Shown here piece after piece: positions 12,255-25,900 of a stretch of 60,000 bases of DNA (the stretch's first letter is position 1; every line of letters starts with the position of its first letter). Source of the stretch: Membranipora membranacea (Eukaryota; Bryozoa; Gymnolaemata; Cheilostomatida; Membraniporidae); contig OU612070.1 in assembly GCA_914767715.1 (NCBI GenBank), positions 14,465,501 to 14,525,500 of the forward strand, in the 5' to 3' direction. The translations under genes and the position numbers were made by a program. The notes beneath the pieces were generated by a model. That model worked only from the letters and a program-made list of their open reading frames with translations. It searched no databases and had not been told where the DNA came from.

Positions 12255-13802
12255 GTTAATGTGTTGGTCAAATATCTGTTTAGATCACAAAATGGAAACA
12301 CAAATTAAAAACTTGGATGGCATCAGCATTAATTTTGTGGCAGTCGAGACAAATCCACCATGTGTTTTAGTTTACATCCGCAAGTTACTATATCTGATCT
12401 GTGGAAGCCCGACCAAATGATTATTTGCTTACCCACAATGGGGAGCATAAACCAACGGCCTTCCCGGCATGCACTTTGCATGAAAAGGTAACTCCAAATA
12501 CTTTGACATTCTCTATAACAAAACTCTCGGATAGTAAACTTGCACTTTGCAAGATTACCGCAGATATTATAGTCACATAGTGACAACCTCCTCCTATCTT
12601 TCACTTCCATTGAGAAAACTAGCCCGATAAGGTTTGATTTTTGTTCTGGTAGATTTTTTTTATCTGCCTTGATATGAGTAATGTTGCACAATAAGCAGAT
12701 AATTGTTAAAAATACTGCCAGCAAAAAGGAACAAAAAATAATGATGTGGTTTTGTGATGAGTTGAGAAATATCAAAAAACAGTGGAAATGAAACACTTCA
12801 CTCCACCAATTCTGTCATACTCGTTCTGATTTTGCAAATTCTGAAACCATATAATTATCTTTTGTTCGCTTCTCAAGTCGCTCTCTGAGTTTTAGCTTGT
12901 TATTGCTTATTGTGCAACATTATGTAAAGCACATTATCATCATTGCGATCAGCAATCAGCATGGTAAAAAGCTATCAGAAACGACTTTCAAACCTTCTCC
13001 ACCCAATTTTCTAAATGTAGCCGCATTTCTAGACACTTACGATCAATTGTATAACCCTAAACAAGGTCAAAGACACAATCTAAATGGCTAAATTGCAAGT
13101 CTATCTGCAGGCTTGAGGATTGCCTTCCTGGAAATTGGATCTCACAAGCTATTACTCTGGAAGCTGAACAGAGCGAAGCAAATAATTATTTGTTTGTCCA
13201 TCTAGGAGATTAGGAGAAAAGGAGATTAAAATAGTTAAGACAAGCGTTATTGCTATCACATAATTTTGCACCAGATGTTATATTAAATCAAAGAGTTGGA
13301 GGTAGTTTTGGAATAAAAGGTTTGTATTTTAGGTTTGAAGCTTTGATTGAGAAAAATTGGGTAAAAAATTGATTATGTTATGTTTTCAGAATTCAGGACA
13401 GAAAAGAATCACAGTAAGTAGAACTAATTTGATTGGGTTGTATGAGTTAAAAGCTTTGATCAGTATACTATATATTATAATCTTCTATCACCAACGTGTA
13501 AGCTAAAGTTTATATTTTCAAGCGGAAGAAGATGATGGCTCCACCAAGTGTGCAGCCAACAGATGTGAATCCATCAAAGCTAATATAAAGAAATTAAAAC
13601 TAGTGGTTTGAAATAAAGTTTGAAAAAAGCGTTATCCAATCTTTGATGCATGAACAACAATCACAGATGACAGACATACAAAGTTTGGCAGAGAAGGAAC
13701 TTGTGCAAAACAACTCCCGAATAGTTATAAGCTATAAAAAGTAAAAAATATGAATTATGAATCACTTAATCCAATACACTGATATAAAAAATAGTGTTGA
13801 TC
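12255..13802. other. Intergenic region upstream of ALKBH8
   Basis: This spacer separates the ALKBH8 start codon from the 3' end of the next minus-strand gene. It should hold the ALKBH8 promoter and 5'UTR. The open frames crossing it, including one of 155 codons on the minus strand, have no recognisable domain and look like chance. I see no RNA gene or repeat. Confidence 0.5.
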
Positions 13803-13808
13803 TTTATT
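13803..13808 (-). terminator. Poly(A) signal of the secreted mosaic gene
   Basis: TTTATT on the plus strand (AATAAA on the minus strand) lies about 130 bases beyond the TAA at 13941-13943. It is the first canonical signal downstream. Confidence 0.5.
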
Positions 13809-13940
13809 GCTAAATGTGTGATTGAAAGTTCTATCACTTCTTTCCTGATAGGGAAATAAACATCTGCGAGTACAGCTATGAAGCCAATCCTAGTGAACTC
13901 AGGATTATATGCCTCTCACTGTAACTTATCAGTATTTTGG

Positions 13941-16900
13941 TTAATCCTCCATAGTTTGAAGTTTGAGGCCGATGGGGAATCCGAGTGACTCTCTGTCATC
14001 GTAACCATAGAAGAGACACATGAAGTTGACGTTGATGTCGTCGTGTAGGATGAGACTTGTTCCCTCTGGAAGCTGTACCGCTATGTTGTAATAGTCTGAT
14101 TCAGGCACTGGCTGCCAAGTACCAAGAGCTGTAAATAAAATCAATATTAAATAATCACTCACAATTATTCTCTTCAGACCACCTACTTACTTGCTATTGA
14201 TATCTAAAGAATTCGCCAAAACATTGTTTTATCACAATAATGGTATTTGGCTGACTATTGACGGACTATTTGGCTGACTATTGACTAATTTTGTTGAAGT
14301 GTCTGCCGTTGTCATCAGAGCAGTCAATCTACAGTGAGAACTTGATGAGTGATGGAAATGGTTTTTCAGATAGTTATTCTTAACTGAAATTCATAGTTAC
14401 CAGTATGAAATAACCCACATAATGTTATACATGGATATAAAATTATTTCATCAAAAATAAGACGTCTGACAAGTTTTTAGGTTGAATATGGTTAACATAG
14501 AACACAAAACTATAACATGCTTTATATCAAACATGAAGGAAATATTACATAATAATTAGTTATACACACATTTATATATTATGCAAATACATCATGGTAT
14601 ACTGAACACATATATACATTCATTGTTGGTATATGTCATAGATGATACTATGGGACCTTATCTATTCCGGCATATGTTTCTCCTCAGGTAGAAAAACAAG
14701 AGTATTATGCAGTAACATATCTTCACCCGGTGAGGCTGCTTGGTGCTGCCTGGACACTGTATGAGACTCAGACTAAGAGTAAAAATTTGTTGAACACAGG
14801 AGGTGGAGGTTAATTTTGATGAAAGTTCGATTCAAAGCAGAAGGTGAATTAGTAGAACCTCGTAAGTCACGTGACTCATGCACTTTGACATGCAACCTTG
14901 GATCAGTTACAACGGCTTTTCCGACAAAAGTGAAGTTTTAGCCACAACATCAATGTGATTTTTTGCTTACTGATCTTAATGTAGCGATGTAAGGCTAAGT
15001 CGATAGCACAGAGTAACATGTAACACAAATGGCTGGTTATTGTGAGCCAAAAAAAGGTGTAAAACATCCAGCTAAACGACATCAAAGTTGCCCTCAGATA
15101 AACTATGGGAGAGCAACTTTGATGGGACATTGAACAAAAATTAGTGCTAACATAGATACACAGCATTGATTGGTTATAGAGTAAAGCATACCTAAATCTG
15201 TGAATAAATAGGATCATATTCTAGTGAACTGCACTCTGGGGCAATATAACTGAATACATTGAACTAAAGATGAGTCATGTTTCTTATAAGGGGAGGGGGC
15301 AGATGTTGTTTAAAAATGTCAATTTTTCTGTTTGACCTAAGAAAACATGTCACAGTTTGTCATTCATGTCCTACTTCATATCAGGGTCGAGGGGGGGGGG
15401 AAGAGGGAAGGAACATACAGGGTCCGTATCTTAAGCTCAAAGTAGGCTAAACTTACTCGTAACAGGAATGGAGACGCCATCGTTGATAATTCTTATTCCT
15501 TCTCGGTCGTCGGCCATTGCTGATATCAGTAATCGTCTGAACTGATAAGGTCTTTGAGGTGCACCACCACCTGTAAGTAGACGCAATAATCATGAAAAAG
15601 GGACGAGAGGATGTTAACAATAATAACATGACTTATAAAAATTTAGTATCATACTGCTGTGACGGTTAATTAAACGTATCTAACTGTAGGGGCAAAATTA
15701 TATACCAACCTCATTTACCGATGGGTTACATTTAGATCATAACAACAATTAGGAACAGACAAATTCCACTATTACATTTATAAACAATTTTAGTTACATT
15801 ACACATTCATCACGCTGATAGACAATGAAGCAATCCTAAGTAATAAAGCTGATTTGAACTCTAACCTCCGCTGAAGAGAGGAGTGTTGAAGATATATCTG
15901 TTACCATACTGCTCTACTGGTGGTACTGTAATCAGAGACGGGTCATGGATGTTAGATCCTCTCTCCTGACTCTTTGTGATCTAAATATCAGAATCAATAT
16001 AAACAAGATAAAGTCAAGGTTACTGATTGATGAACAAAACATGATTTTTTATGCAAAAACTTCAATTTGCTGAAATCATAAATGATTATAAAGAAAGCTG
16101 AGATCCAGCAACGTTTTTGTCTTTTGGATTGCTGTATTGCCGCTATAATCATTTCCTGTGTAAGCACCTCAGTGCGAGTCATTGTCAACACTGACAGTCA
16201 GCAAATACACATATATATATAAAATATATATATATATACATGCATATACATATTGCATTGCGTGGGGTATGTTTATGAAGGCAAAAGAAAATAGAACAAA
16301 TGTGAGAAGGAGCTTTTAATTAGTAGGAAACCCCAAACTTACTTGTCCAACAAATACTTTCTTATCGCTGACGAGCCTGTAGGTGTTACCGCTGACTACA
16401 TCTCTAGTGAAGGTACCGCCTCTGTTTATTGTGACCTGCTCCTGTGTTACTATACCGTTAGCAGCTCGTGTGAACATAGTAGCCTGTGTACCATCGAAAG
16501 CTGCTACTATCTTCAACTGGTCACCTGTATTAGAAACAGCACATATGTAGGGATATGAGTGTACAATGATTAGGAACTTTGTTATCAATGGATGTTTGAG
16601 TCCGGCCACACGAGGACTAAGGCAAGTAACTGCCTGTAGGTAATGTTCTCAAACTGAGATTATGAGATGTTTACCCTGTGGCTATAAAATATCACGTCAC
16701 TACCCCCACAACCCCTGGTCATAGGGGTGCCCGTTAAATATGGCGGTCAAATAAGACCTAGTGTATATAGAAAAATGACCAAAAAAGTTTTGAATGTGAT
16801 AAGTTCTTTACATCATTCTTTTATGAATCTGAATGCTAAGCAATATACATGTGAATGAGTGCTCTTACCGACTACTCTGTCAGGGATTGGCTCAACGTTG

Positions 16901-19900
16901 AAAACTTTGCCCCATTTATCTACAGACATAAGCTGCTCGACGAGGTGATCTCGTGATCCAGTGTTGATTGGACCGACGGCTGGATCATCGACCTGGTTAA
17001 CTAGGGCTCTGATGTTACCACTGTATACATTCACAGGTAGAGTGGACTGAATACGTGTACCGGATAGGTCCTGGCCACTCTGTAGAAAGAACATGTTTAA
17101 TCACTTAAAGGTACAATTTGTTGAAAAAGTTCATTACCACCAGGTTGTATGTTCTGATGTGCCTCATATCACATAAACCACTCATATCAATATCTTTGAT
17201 CAGCATCAAATAAACGAACAATAATTATTCACAAAAACAGCATCTACATTGTACACAAATAGCGAGGTTTGTTATGTTAGAGCAAAAAAATTAAAGTTAT
17301 GTTCCCAATCTTTTGGAGAATTTCGAGTGCTTTATTTGGGAAGAGACAATATAAAACTAAACCAAGTTTATAATGTGTGGCCCTTTTTAGCTTTAAACAA
17401 TTGAGCCGCAGCCAGACAAACTGATACAACTATAAACTTATTGCCTGCTCACCAGGCCACTGTTTTTAACAAACAAATTAACAAGAGGCCGAGTGACAAT
17501 GCTAATAAACTTACACTTCAAATTTGAAAACTAACACCAAACACCAACACAGCATCTAACACATCGCAACTAACACATACCTAACACCTAACACTTATCC
17601 AAACCAACCTGTATCTGCATATTCTCTCCTGGCTGCATAGTGAATGTTGTACCAGCTAGATTAGGAGTTGCCCGACCGGTGTATGTTATAGTTATCTCTG
17701 TGGCCTCATCGTTACAGTTAGCGATACCGTATTCTGAGCCGTAGTAAGGAGGACTATAGGCTATTACATAATAGTCTGTACCAGCTCCTCTGTCAGGGAA
17801 CGCAACCCATCTACAATAAGAAGGATAGGTCATCAACTCATCGTAATAATGGTGTAATTAAAAATAATATAGCAGAAATTGTCATAGAATCTCAAATCAA
17901 ATTAACTAAATTTGAAAAATGTCTGCATACACACATTCACCAAATAAACCAATATGTCTAGGCAGCACCAGACTCTTTATGGGCAAAAGGAAAAGATGAT
18001 ATTGGGGAAATCAAAATATAAACAAAGATCACCATTATCAATCAATCACATATTGGGAATCTTTCTGTTAGGAATTGATATTGTGACTGGACAGACACAC
18101 CCATCACAGTTCAGGGAATTGAAGACTTAAATAAAATTGAAGAATCAAAATTGAAAGGCAAACAAAGATCATCACCATGCATTGGGAATCTTTCTGCTTA
18201 GACACACATGCCCATTTAAGATTAGGCAAAAAACCAGGGAATTACGGTCTAACATGAGTAAGTGAGTGTAACCTACCCATCTGCTGAGAACTCATCTCTG
18301 TTGATGGCGTATACAAGTAGATCTCCACCGTCAGCTGATTCTACTCTGATCATCTTATCTGAGAAGATACCAGATCCCTCTGTCTCGTAACATCCAGGGT
18401 TCGGGATAGTAAACCTGATAAATGGGTAGTAACAATGCACTTAATAAGTCTATGAGTCTATAAGTCATGATAGTAACAAACAAATACAGTAGTTATCTCA
18501 CGACTTTGTAGTGTCATCAAAGTGATAATATGAGATGATATGCAACAAGATTCAGCAAGATTGTATGAGATTCTATGAGATTCCATTTGATTCCATGAGA
18601 TTATATGAGGTTCTATGAGATTCTATGAGATAATCACAACACACAGACCTCTCGTATCATATCGATCCGCGTTAAAATACTAAAATTAGCCACAACTACT
18701 AGTGGAGCGTAAAAGATTATAAAACATCTGACTAGATTCTAAAATGAATGCCTTTTATGTAATTTCCTAACTCCACTGGTTATTTTTAGACTTCATACTC
18801 ACAGATAAACTTCGAATCCTCCTACAGTGCTGGACAGATCGAGATAACATGGATGACCGGGGTTGAGGTAAGGAGTGAAAACTCTCACGTCTCTGGTCAT
18901 TTCTCCTGCTGAGGTAACATACACCTCCTAAAATCAGAAGTGGCGGATAATGTAATACAGAGTCACAGAAATAGAGTGATGGATACAGAGACAATGATAC
19001 AGAGTCACGGACTTAACGTCACGGATACACTGTCAGGGGTACAAAGTAATAAATACCGTATAACGGACATACAGTCACTGATAATAAGTCACAGACAAAA
19101 TGTCATGGATCCAGAGTCACAACACTAAGTCAGCAAAACAAAGTCACATATATACATTGGTATTAGATCATAACTGGATCATCAGATCAATTTTTGATCA
19201 ACTTCGGATCAGCATCAGGTAAGTTGTGGAGATCTTTAGGTAACCTTTAATATCCCCTATACATATAATATATGTATAGGGGATATTTAGGGTCACCTAA
19301 AAATTTGACCTTAGCTAGTTTCTATTGGATGATGTTTCAGGGTAAATATAACAAAGTCTTGTTGATCTGCACTGTGCGACTGGGCAGTATAAGGGATGCA
19401 TGAGGGCGTGGATGATTATAACTCTTACCAGCTCTCTTCTGTCAGTATTATCAGGTCTGTTCTGCATGAACATGAGAGTGAATGGGTTACCAGTGGTGTC
19501 AGGAGTTTCCTCACAGGTCCTCGGCTGTGAAGGGTCTGGGTTGTTTGTACATTGATCGTCAAAGTTCTCACAGGGGTTACAAGCGCATGTGTTGATTACA
19601 GGTTCTGAGCAAGTGGCTCCCTTATTACAGCGAGGACAGATATTAGGCTTAGCTATGTTGTTCAGCATCATCATATGGGAACCTTTTAACACAAGAAGTG
19701 ATGTGAGTCAACTGTATTAAAACCAAAAACTAATTAATGAATGTCTGGTCTCGCTGAGTGCCTCCGAGTCTATGCTTGAATGCGGGCGTTGTGCTGACTT
19801 GTGCTTCGACGGCTTAATTGGGTGCTTACTCTAGTCTTCTGGCTCTCTGGCTGAGTCCTTGCTTTTTCATTTGCTTCTATTAACTATTATGCCAAACGCA

Positions 19901-22900
19901 TTTTTTAAACTAAATTTTAAAACCATAAACAATAAAAATCCCAATAGAATCATTTATCAATCCGCTTACCAAGAGGGAAGGCAGTGTTTGGTAGCTGTGA
20001 TTGACCAGAGACTGATGTAGTTACACCATAATACAGAGCTCCAAACTTGTATGTAAGTATAGATCCAGCGTTACTGATATAATAATATCCTACACCTGGC
20101 AGCTGAAGACGGACTCCGTACCAGTCACCGTCTACCTGTACCCATGAGGCTCCTGATCACAAGATAAACAACATAATATGTATTATATCATCATTAATAT
20201 TTGGGTAGTATTATACCTTTATTACATTTTAATATAAATTATCAAAATGTGATTGACAATAAACCCAATCTCTTTAAAATAACCAAAAAAGTTTGATACC
20301 AAGAAGAGAGAAAGGCTTGCATTGAACTTAAAATATTTTCTTTTCTTATATGTAGATACACGCAAAGCACAACTCTGAAACATTAGTATAAGGGCCAGAA
20401 ATTCAAAATAGGATAGATGTAAGAGATGAAGGGGAGAGGGTGTCCTTCATTGAGATCATTGATCTGGTCATTCCTTGTTTGAGGGAGGTAGTCTTGTCAG
20501 GTTAGGTTTGATCTATAAAAGTCCCTGCTTTAGATCAGGTCTAGCTAGATAAGGTCAATGTGTATAACATGAGTTACATACCTAGCTGTTGTGGTGAGTA
20601 TTCAGTTCTAGCCCCAGATATAGGATTAATGTAATAGATCATAATCTGCTGTAACATGTCCATCATAGACCCACTCTGAGCTACTAAAGTCAGGTAATGT
20701 CTGCCAAAGTTCTCCCCAACTGTGTCTCTTACACTGTATCAAGAGAAGCAAGTTAACAAATATTACACTGAATACAACAGCATGTTCTACGTATATACTA
20801 TAGCACAATAAGAGCCGGTAATATCCGACATGTAATTTCAAGTGTGATTTTCTTACCACACAGCGTGTAAAAAATTGAAGCCCTATATCAATCGTCTGAA
20901 CTTCTTCACTCATATTTTGACAATTTATGGAAATATGTCATTGGTGGGTTTTGTCATAGCTGAGCAACCTTGACATCACTTGCAACAGACACCTGTGTTT
21001 ACTTGTCAATATGACACTGACCCATGAGTTTGGAAGCTGTAGCTTTCTGCGTAGTTTTGTACGGCGGGTACAATCACATAACTGGAGTAGTAGTTCCTGC
21101 CGTCAGCGGCTGTGGCTCTGATACTGTGTGCTACCTGTACCGGGGCGTTAGTGACAAGCTCGTAAATCTCCGCAGAGTTTAATGCTCCCAGATACACATC
21201 TGAAGTACACACAGAAATCAAGCGATATATTAAAACGACATTTATAGGAAGACGAAGGCCTTAACCTCAACATATCAGAGGAGGCTTTAATATGCTTAGC
21301 ATTGCAAATTTACCTATAATTACTTAGGCCACATTTGGTCTAGTTTGCCTGCATTCGGAATTGCTTCCCCTACTGATAAGCCACAAGCAAATAGGCTATG
21401 TGCCTTTTTGCCCTATTGCCTGCAGTTTATCAATTAAAGGAAAGCAAACCTGAATGCAAACTAGGTAAAACTTGATCTAATAATTAACTGTTATGCCTCA
21501 CACTCATATGAGCAAATACATCTTCACAATATGTGGTAAGGGGTGAGTAATTCTTACTTGAGTTGGCAGCGAGGAGTCCATTCTGTGTAACAACTGTCCT
21601 TACTCCGGCAGCAGATACTTTATATAAGGTATACTGTGTGGCTATAGCACTCTGTACATGTACATGATCAAATGTGTCTGTCAACAAAGTAGGAGAAATT
21701 GTCATGAGCGGCCTGATTGAATCTTGAGCAAAAATCATAATTAAAGCAGGTTTACATACTAAGCGTCAATTGAGAAGATTTGGTTGTTATAATTATTATC
21801 TAGTCTACGGGAAACATCCCTTTTAGCTTACAGACATTCAAGTCTCATCCAGCAATTGACATCCATCATAGATGGAATGATCAGTCACTTCCATGGCTCT
21901 TGAATGAGCATCTTCGCAATGACTGTTCAATCCTTAAGGTCGTAAATAAACGCTCGATGGGGAGATGGTGCAATCGGTTATTCAATCGGCTATTCACTGC
22001 CAGGCGATTTGTGCGAGTTGCGGGTCTGAGCTTTCAATGTTGATTGTTCCAGCCCCAGCACCCTATGTTGTATCCATCTCATATTTGATTACAAACTAAA
22101 GTCTACATTGTTATGTAAGTTGTGTAATGCTGACTCACTGAGGGTGTTGTCAGCGATGCCGACAACTACATAGTTATATGAGCTGGATCCTGATCCCCAT
22201 CTGTTAACAGTGAGTAGCTGCTCCTGTGTCTTCTGTGAGTTTGTGTCAAGGTTACCCGACCAGACGTGTACATTCCTATTGGTGGTGATCACTGAGCCGG
22301 CTAGGTTAGAATATACCTGTAAAATATGGCTCAATGTACTGGGATAGATTGTTGGCCGAGCAACCTCTTGACTGGGAGTTATGGTTAAGATTGTTCCCTC
22401 TGTGAGTGCAGAGGAATACCTAAAAAGGTGGGTATCATGCTTGAACCTTGATACAAGACTTTTGCAATAACACTCCGCAACCACTGAGGGAACCAACTTG
22501 TTCTAGAGTGTTGGTAGGTCAAAACCAGGTAATAAAAGTTTGAGTCTAGTTTGATAACTTGGATAAATTCTGTCCAAACGGCTAGAAATAATATGGTTGT
22601 GGAAATCATCACAGATCAGATAATGGGAAACTATTACCATTAAAAATATAATTATGATTATTAAAACGGTGACTTCAATTTACCTAACCTTGATTATAGA
22701 GCAGAGTTACATTGTTTGATAGTTGTAAGGCGCAACTATGATGTAAGGTGTCTTTTGGGGATATCTCTAACCTTAGCATAGATCATTCAGGTGGCTGATA
22801 TGGTATTGTGGCTCACTTTTATGTAATCATTTACATCATATCACAGAATGATATTTTCATTAATTATGGTACTTGGAGAAAATGGCTTCTTTGCGGAGCC

Positions 22901-25900
22901 AGCTATATGGCATCCCATAAAACAGGAATCAGGTGCCCACAATATTTATTATCATTACATTTCATTATATTATCCCTCAGTGTAATAATATATCAAGTTT
23001 TGATCCAGTTTGCCTGCACTTTACACTAGGCCTTATTTGCCCGCCCTATTTAACAGGCCCCCTTAAATACAGGTGGCTTGTGTGGGGTAGCGACCCTATA
23101 CCCTTGCCCGCCGTTGCCGGCTACACATTTTTCGAAGAGGCAGAGGGGATCTTTATACTGCGTGCAAGCACACAGTAGACCTCCTGTATTTATGATCCTG
23201 CTCCGCACAGACCTGGCTAGGTTGAATGGCTTGCCTGTGCCAAGTCTGAAATTACCGCCAGCACAGGGAATCAAACCTGGATCTTAAGATCACAAGTCCT
23301 TACCCTTAACCGTCAGTCCACTCCTCACTCTTGACTGCTATAGACTTACATATCTGACGCTCTCTCTGTTGTTTAGGTTATATATAGACTTACATATCTA
23401 ACACTCTGCCTGTTGTTTAGGTTATATATAGACTTGCATATCTAACACTCTGCCTGTTGTTTAGATTATAGACTTACATATCTGACGCTCTGTCTGTTGT
23501 TTAGGTTATAGACTTGTACATTAGATTCTCCTCCTCCATTACCATTAAACACCTCCTCATCCGGTCTCTGTATTCTGACCTCTGTATTATCACTAAGAGC
23601 TACTACAGTTATGTACTGATTCACTCCAGACAGCTCATAGGAGTGAGTGATAAAGTACTGGCCTGTAAAATCATTTATTATACAACATTATTGCAATAAT
23701 GTCTAGCTAATTTAGCTAACCAAGCTTTGAGAAGTGAAATCTGCGCAGAGTGTTTTTTTCATGACCTTATCATGAAAGGCCCATTATGGTGGACCGTCAA
23801 CGGCTGGAAGTTTTAGAAGAAGATTTATGGGGGACACCCTAGCAGGTCTTATTCACTCACTGAGTGAGCGATCAGATTGTGATTTTTGCTGTTTCCAATT
23901 GAAACCCCCCCCCCCTGATGGACTAGGTCTATGGTCAAACAAGGATGAGAAACTGACCTGCGTAGTTATCAGGTATAGCGAGGTAGCCGTCACCGTCAAT
24001 GTTAGACACAGTGACAACAATCTCATTTCCTCCAAGCTCCACAACTCTCAGTATCTTATTATTCTCAGGGTTTCCACTTTCTGTGTTCAAACATTCTGCT
24101 GGCACATCATAACTGTGAACGAACCAACATGAAATTCAGTATAATATGTCTCTGAACAGATCAATGAGGAGTGAAAGTTCAGTATGTCATACAAGTAACA
24201 ACAGCTATTTTGACCTTCCGTTCCACTATGTATACAAAAAAACTGAATCCATCAACATTCCCACAATGCAACTTTTACTGGGAATTCCCAGTGAGATCAT
24301 CTGAAGATTTTATACTGTATCACTGACTGATCTCATTAGAGGATTTCCATGATAATTGCATTGTGGGACCCTGTTTAACATGTAATACTGATGACCTTGA
24401 TTTTTAAATTCAGTGATAAATATGAGTAGTGTTTGATGAATGTTCACTATATGCACAGGTATTGATGTATCAATTATATAGAGAGATAGTTGATAGATAG
24501 TTGCTACTCACTATGTGGGTTGGCCGAGTATGATCTGCACAGTAACATCATGATAACAAGCATCACCAGGAGCAATACCTGGAGTGTATATTCTCACTGT
24601 TCTAACAGTTCCACTTATATCACCTCCTGCCACATTCACATATACTCTCTATAAAAACAATAAATGAAATCTGAACTATGGGAGTCATCTCTTTTTCATT
24701 CAGTACAAGACAACTCCAGACTTTTACATACACAGTCATCATCATGTGAAATAACAGAACTATTAACCATTCATCATCCCGTTCAAATCTCCGGCTAAAT
24801 AAAATGAGCTTAGCGATAAAAATCAAGTGAGTTGAAAGTGACATAATATTGTTGCGCAATTTACATTACATCATGAAAACAGGTCAGCACCCCGTCAGCA
24901 CACAGGTTATCAGGGCGTGGCATCATTGAACTTTCTCAATTCCTGTTATTTAGTCTATTTATGGATGACTGTTGGCTTCAACGAAATGGTTCTAACGTAT
25001 AATTATACACTCAAATTTCACACTCGAGACATCACAACAGATAATATCCCCGTTATAATGGTTAGTTTGATGGAAGTCAGTGAAAAGGAATCTCAAAACA
25101 GACACAGTTTGGGTTAGCATTATGATAATCGATAAAATTCCAAATTGTCCTTGAATAATCTGTTATCGGATCGAGTTCTCTTGGCATTCAAGTAAAACTA
25201 CTGTATGACAGTAAGCCATGTAATTATTCAATTTAGATGATTTTGACAATCCTGATGCAATAAATTAAAGATTAGAAACTTTCCATGATAAATTGACTGA
25301 AATAAAAGATAAAGATAAAATTGCACTGAGAAACACGACCTCAAAAGTTATATAACCTTACATTAACAGCAGTATGTACCAACTTAAAATAACCAAGTAT
25401 GTAGATTACATTATGGGAATCAGGGTACATATATGAATATAATGATCCTTATATTGCCGATCATGTTCTCAGGCATAACATATAAGATCATGCATAAATA
25501 ATATATATATATTATTTATCCATGATCTTATATGTATTATATATATAATAAAAAGTTCAATGTAGAAGATGTTGTTATCTATAAGTGTGGATATCATGTG
25601 CTTACCTTATAAGAATCAGGTCCAGCGTTATCATCAGAGAATGTGACAGTATACTGACTACCCTGTGTACCTGGTCTGCCGAGACACTGCCTGACAGCGG
25701 GTGGTGGTCTATCCAGGCATATCTGTCCGCTAGAATCGCACCCATTACAGCTACACAAATTGTCTTTGTTGACTGTCAAGTGAGAGCACACAAATTCATA
25801 TTAAGTATTTGAATTCAAATAAAAGAATAGATATATACATTCAATATTTCAACAAAAATCTCTAGTAGATCCATTTTAGTATCTGTGTTAATTCACTCAC

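Larger units (their letters stand above)
13941..19682 (-). other. Second IgGFc-binding-type region (nine exons) of the mosaic gene
   Basis: The nine exons 19682-19429 to 14128-13941 encode about 509 residues. The first exon is Cys-rich (CPRCNKGATC, CACNPCENFDDQC) and links to the domain. Family-like segments follow in order: LPVNVYSGN, HLVEQLMSVDKWGK, TYRLVSDKKVFVGQ, PPVEQYGNRYIFNTP and a final GYDDRESLGFPIGL. These match the family pattern of sugar- or phosphate-free beta-sandwich repeats containing VxxGN and LPPVxxWG-like motifs. The exon order and most splice phases parallel those of the first region (25772-19970). Confidence 0.75.
19970..25772 (-). other. First IgGFc-binding-type region (nine exons) of the mosaic gene
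   Basis: Exons 25772-25606 to 20152-19970 encode about 465 residues. The opening exon is Cys-rich (LCSCNGCDSSGQICLD). Later segments include TPGIAPGDACYHDVTVQI, QYFITHSYELSGVNQY, NVHVWSGNL, EQLLTVNRWG, YTLYKVSAAG and YVIVPAVQNYAESYSF. Each aligns by position with an exon of the second region at 19682-13941, so a whole nine-exon cassette seems to have been duplicated within the gene. The exon at 20673-20582 needs a weak CTCAGAG acceptor to hold frame. Confidence 0.72.

Noticed and set aside
12329-12796. 155-codon open frame on the minus strand upstream of ALKBH8
   Set aside because: No domain, odd composition (many Cys, Phe and Ile typical of translated AT-rich DNA) and position in the ALKBH8 5' region. 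Judged chance.
22328-22500. Extension of the exon 22316-22139 into an open frame upstream (ITPSQEVARPTIYPS region)
   Set aside because: A strong TTTTACAG acceptor at 22317 matches the homologous exon start in the second cassette, and phase 0 joins correctly to 23478.
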